DNA from: Candidatus Magasanikiibacteriota bacterium
Lineage (GTDB): Bacteria; Patescibacteriota; Patescibacteriia; Magasanikbacterales; GWA2-37-8
DNA: 15,262 bases
Assembly (NCBI GenBank): GCA_903858555.1
Contig: CAIOJG010000105.1
Span: forward strand, 1-15,262
Reading direction: 5' to 3'
Made by a program: the position numbers and the translations under genes. Every line of letters begins with the position of its first letter. Within the stretch, counting starts at the first letter, position 1. Shown here one piece after another: positions 14,003 through 15,262 of the stretch. The notes under the pieces are model-generated. The model searched no databases, was not told the origin of the DNA, and saw nothing but the letters and a program-made list of their open reading frames with translations.

Positions 14003-15175
14003 TTAAATCAATCTTTTTATAAAATTCAAAATCACTTCTTTAAAATTTGATAAATCACGGACAGTTACATACACTACCAAAAGCATTAGCAAAGCAAAAC
14101 CAACGGTGTGAAAAATTTGTTCCACTTTTTGGGAAACTGCTTTACCGCGTAATTTTGCAATCACCAAAAATAATTCACGACCACCATCGAGTGCTGGAAT
14201 TGGCAAAATATTGAAAATGGCTAAGTTCAAGGAAAGCATCGCCGCAAATTGAATCAAATAAATCCAACCGAGCTTGGCCACGCGACCAGTCATCACCGCG
14301 ACTCCTACTGGACCAGACACCGCTTCACCAGCACCGTGACCACTAAATAAACCAGCCAACAATATACCAAAGGAAACAATAATTTCTTTAAGATACCAAG
14401 CAGTTGCTTTTACACCTTCCCACAGTGCTGGAAAAAATGAATATTTCACCGTACCGATTTCGGCAATCGCAATCCCTAAACCACCTTTACCAGTATCGGC
14501 ATAAATGGCCGGCTGAATTTTTTTCTCAATTATTTGATCCGCTCTTTTTACACGCACGAGCAACTGTTCGGTTTTGTGCAAATCCACATAATCTTGCATT
14601 TCTTTGAGGCGTGGATTTTGTAAATCACCAACTTGCACCACTACATCACCCGCCATTATCCCCGCAGCTTCAGCTGGTTTACCTGGTAAAGCTTGTAAAA
14701 TTTCAATCCGGCGATCTGTGACATGTGACACGTCCGTAATATTATCCAAATTTTGTGGCAGACCAACAATATATCCGATAGTCAACAAAACAAAGGCCAA
14801 CAAAACATTCATCATCACCCCCGCGCACAGCACCAAAGATTTTTGCCAAAATTTCTTGGCCGCGAAACTATCTTTATCTTGGGCCTCTTCCCCATTTTCA
14901 CCTTTGATTTTTACAAAGCCTCCCAGTGGCAACCAATTTAAAGAATAAACCGTACCATAATCTTTATCACTATCATCCAGTTCACGGTTGCCCCAAACCA
15001 ACCGCCATTTTTTAGTATTACCTTTTTTAAACTGAACACCCAAAAATCTTGGTGGAAAACCAAAACCAAATTCGTGAACGCCAATCCCATTCTTTTTAGC
15101 AAAAATAAAATGTCCAAATTCATGAGAAATTACCAAGACGGCGAGCACAGCCAAAAAGTATAATAAGGAAACCAT
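14003..15175 (-). CDS. rseP: RseP-like site-2 (M50) intramembrane zinc protease
   Basis: Intramembrane metalloprotease that cuts membrane-anchored anti-sigma factors or signal-peptide remnants. The 390-aa protein has its zinc site in the first membrane helix, HEFGH (18-22, Glu19 as catalytic base), and the third ligand Asp330 in NILPIPALDGG (322-332) late in the chain. One PDZ-like domain lies between (about 150-225, with the PGKPAEAAGIMAGD segment at 164-177). SGPVGVA (287-293) and a C-terminal membrane helix (about 356-373) fit RseP/RasP. E. coli RseP has two PDZ domains; a single one is usual elsewhere. It leads the rseP-pheS-pheT operon. The ATG has no good SD and the upstream 87 bases show no strong promoter, so transcription may begin outside the window. 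Confidence 0.92.
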   Translation of the reverse strand: MVSLLYFLAVLAVLVISHEFGHFIFAKKNGIGVHEFGFGFPPRFLGVQFKKGNTKKWRLVWGNRELDDSDKDYGTVYSLNWLPLGGFVKIKGENGEEAQDKDSFAAKKFWQKSLVLCAGVMMNVLLAFVLLTIGYIVGLPQNLDNITDVSHVTDRRIEILQALPGKPAEAAGIMAGDVVVQVGDLQNPRLKEMQDYVDLHKTEQLLVRVKRADQIIEKKIQPAIYADTGKGGLGIAIAEIGTVKYSFFPALWEGVKATAWYLKEIIVSFGILLAGLFSGHGAGEAVSGPVGVAVMTGRVAKLGWIYLIQFAAMLSLNLAIFNILPIPALDGGRELFLVIAKLRGKAVSQKVEQIFHTVGFALLMLLVVYVTVRDLSNFKEVILNFIKRLI

Positions 15176-15262
15176 AGGACTTGATTTGTATAGGAAAAAG
15201 GAATAAAATAACTTAACAAAGCCAATTTAGGCTTTATTAAATCAACTACATATATGAATTTA
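15176..15262 (-). other. Region upstream of rseP with a small hairpin
   Basis: A/T-rich, no gene. AAAGCC/GGCTTT (15218-15223 with 15230-15235) forms a 6-bp stem with a 6-base loop, followed on the minus strand by a broken T-rich stretch. It could be a weak terminator of a gene beyond the window. TATACA about 10-25 bases before the rseP ATG is a poor -10 candidate with no matching -35. Confidence 0.4.

Noticed and set aside
1..15262. CRISPR array, tRNA or rRNA gene, insertion sequence
   Set aside because: No regularly spaced repeats, cloverleaf-type sequence, rRNA-like sequence or transposase with terminal inverted repeats was seen on reading both strands.

Overview
The window is AT-rich chromosomal DNA, probably from a member of the Candidate Phyla Radiation (Patescibacteria). 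I infer this from four things. Single-copy housekeeping genes are packed with gaps of 1-6 bases. Most starts lack a Shine-Dalgarno (SD) sequence. A DUF5674 gene is paired with a small 'IHKD...GRW' protein. A diversity-generating-retroelement (DGR) style reverse transcriptase, an Avd-like four-helix bundle protein and a variable-protein-like gene lie together. TGA is used as a stop (small gene at 3076-3228, DUF5674 gene), which argues against the UGA=Gly lineages (SR1/Gracilibacteria). No lineage below that can be assigned from sequence alone. Every gene except the Avd-like one is on the minus strand.

Layout, left to right. Positions 1-190 are the start of leuS, leaving the window, with its own promoter. 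At 302-2905 a two-gene unit encodes a 57-aa basic helical protein and an 807-aa cysteine-free coiled-coil protein, with a consensus-like promoter and a hairpin terminator. At 2971-3290 lies a small self-contained GC-rich cassette (promoter, strong SD, 50-aa basic protein, GC-rich terminator). At 3295-7249 there is an operon: glutamate dehydrogenase, a large GT-C/YfhO-like membrane protein, then the DNA repair glycosylase Fpg. At 7254-7739 is a membrane-anchored 128-aa protein with its own promoter and terminator.

Positions 7724-9794 are the accessory part. They hold a reverse transcriptase broken into two out-of-frame pieces, an Avd-like protein head-to-head with it and overlapping its 5' end across a run of ten C, and a GC-rich 186-aa protein. 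The C-terminus of that protein looks like a DGR variable region, followed by a hairpin and preceded by a long leader. I read this as a decayed or rearranged DGR. I cannot find a template repeat in the window.

Positions 9796-15175 form a tight operon rseP-pheS-pheT-DUF5674-(114-aa gene). It joins a site-2 membrane protease, both subunits of phenylalanyl-tRNA synthetase and a translationally coupled small-protein pair, and ends at a long AT-rich hairpin. No stretch over 300 bases lacks a gene. I see no tRNA or rRNA gene, CRISPR array or insertion sequence.
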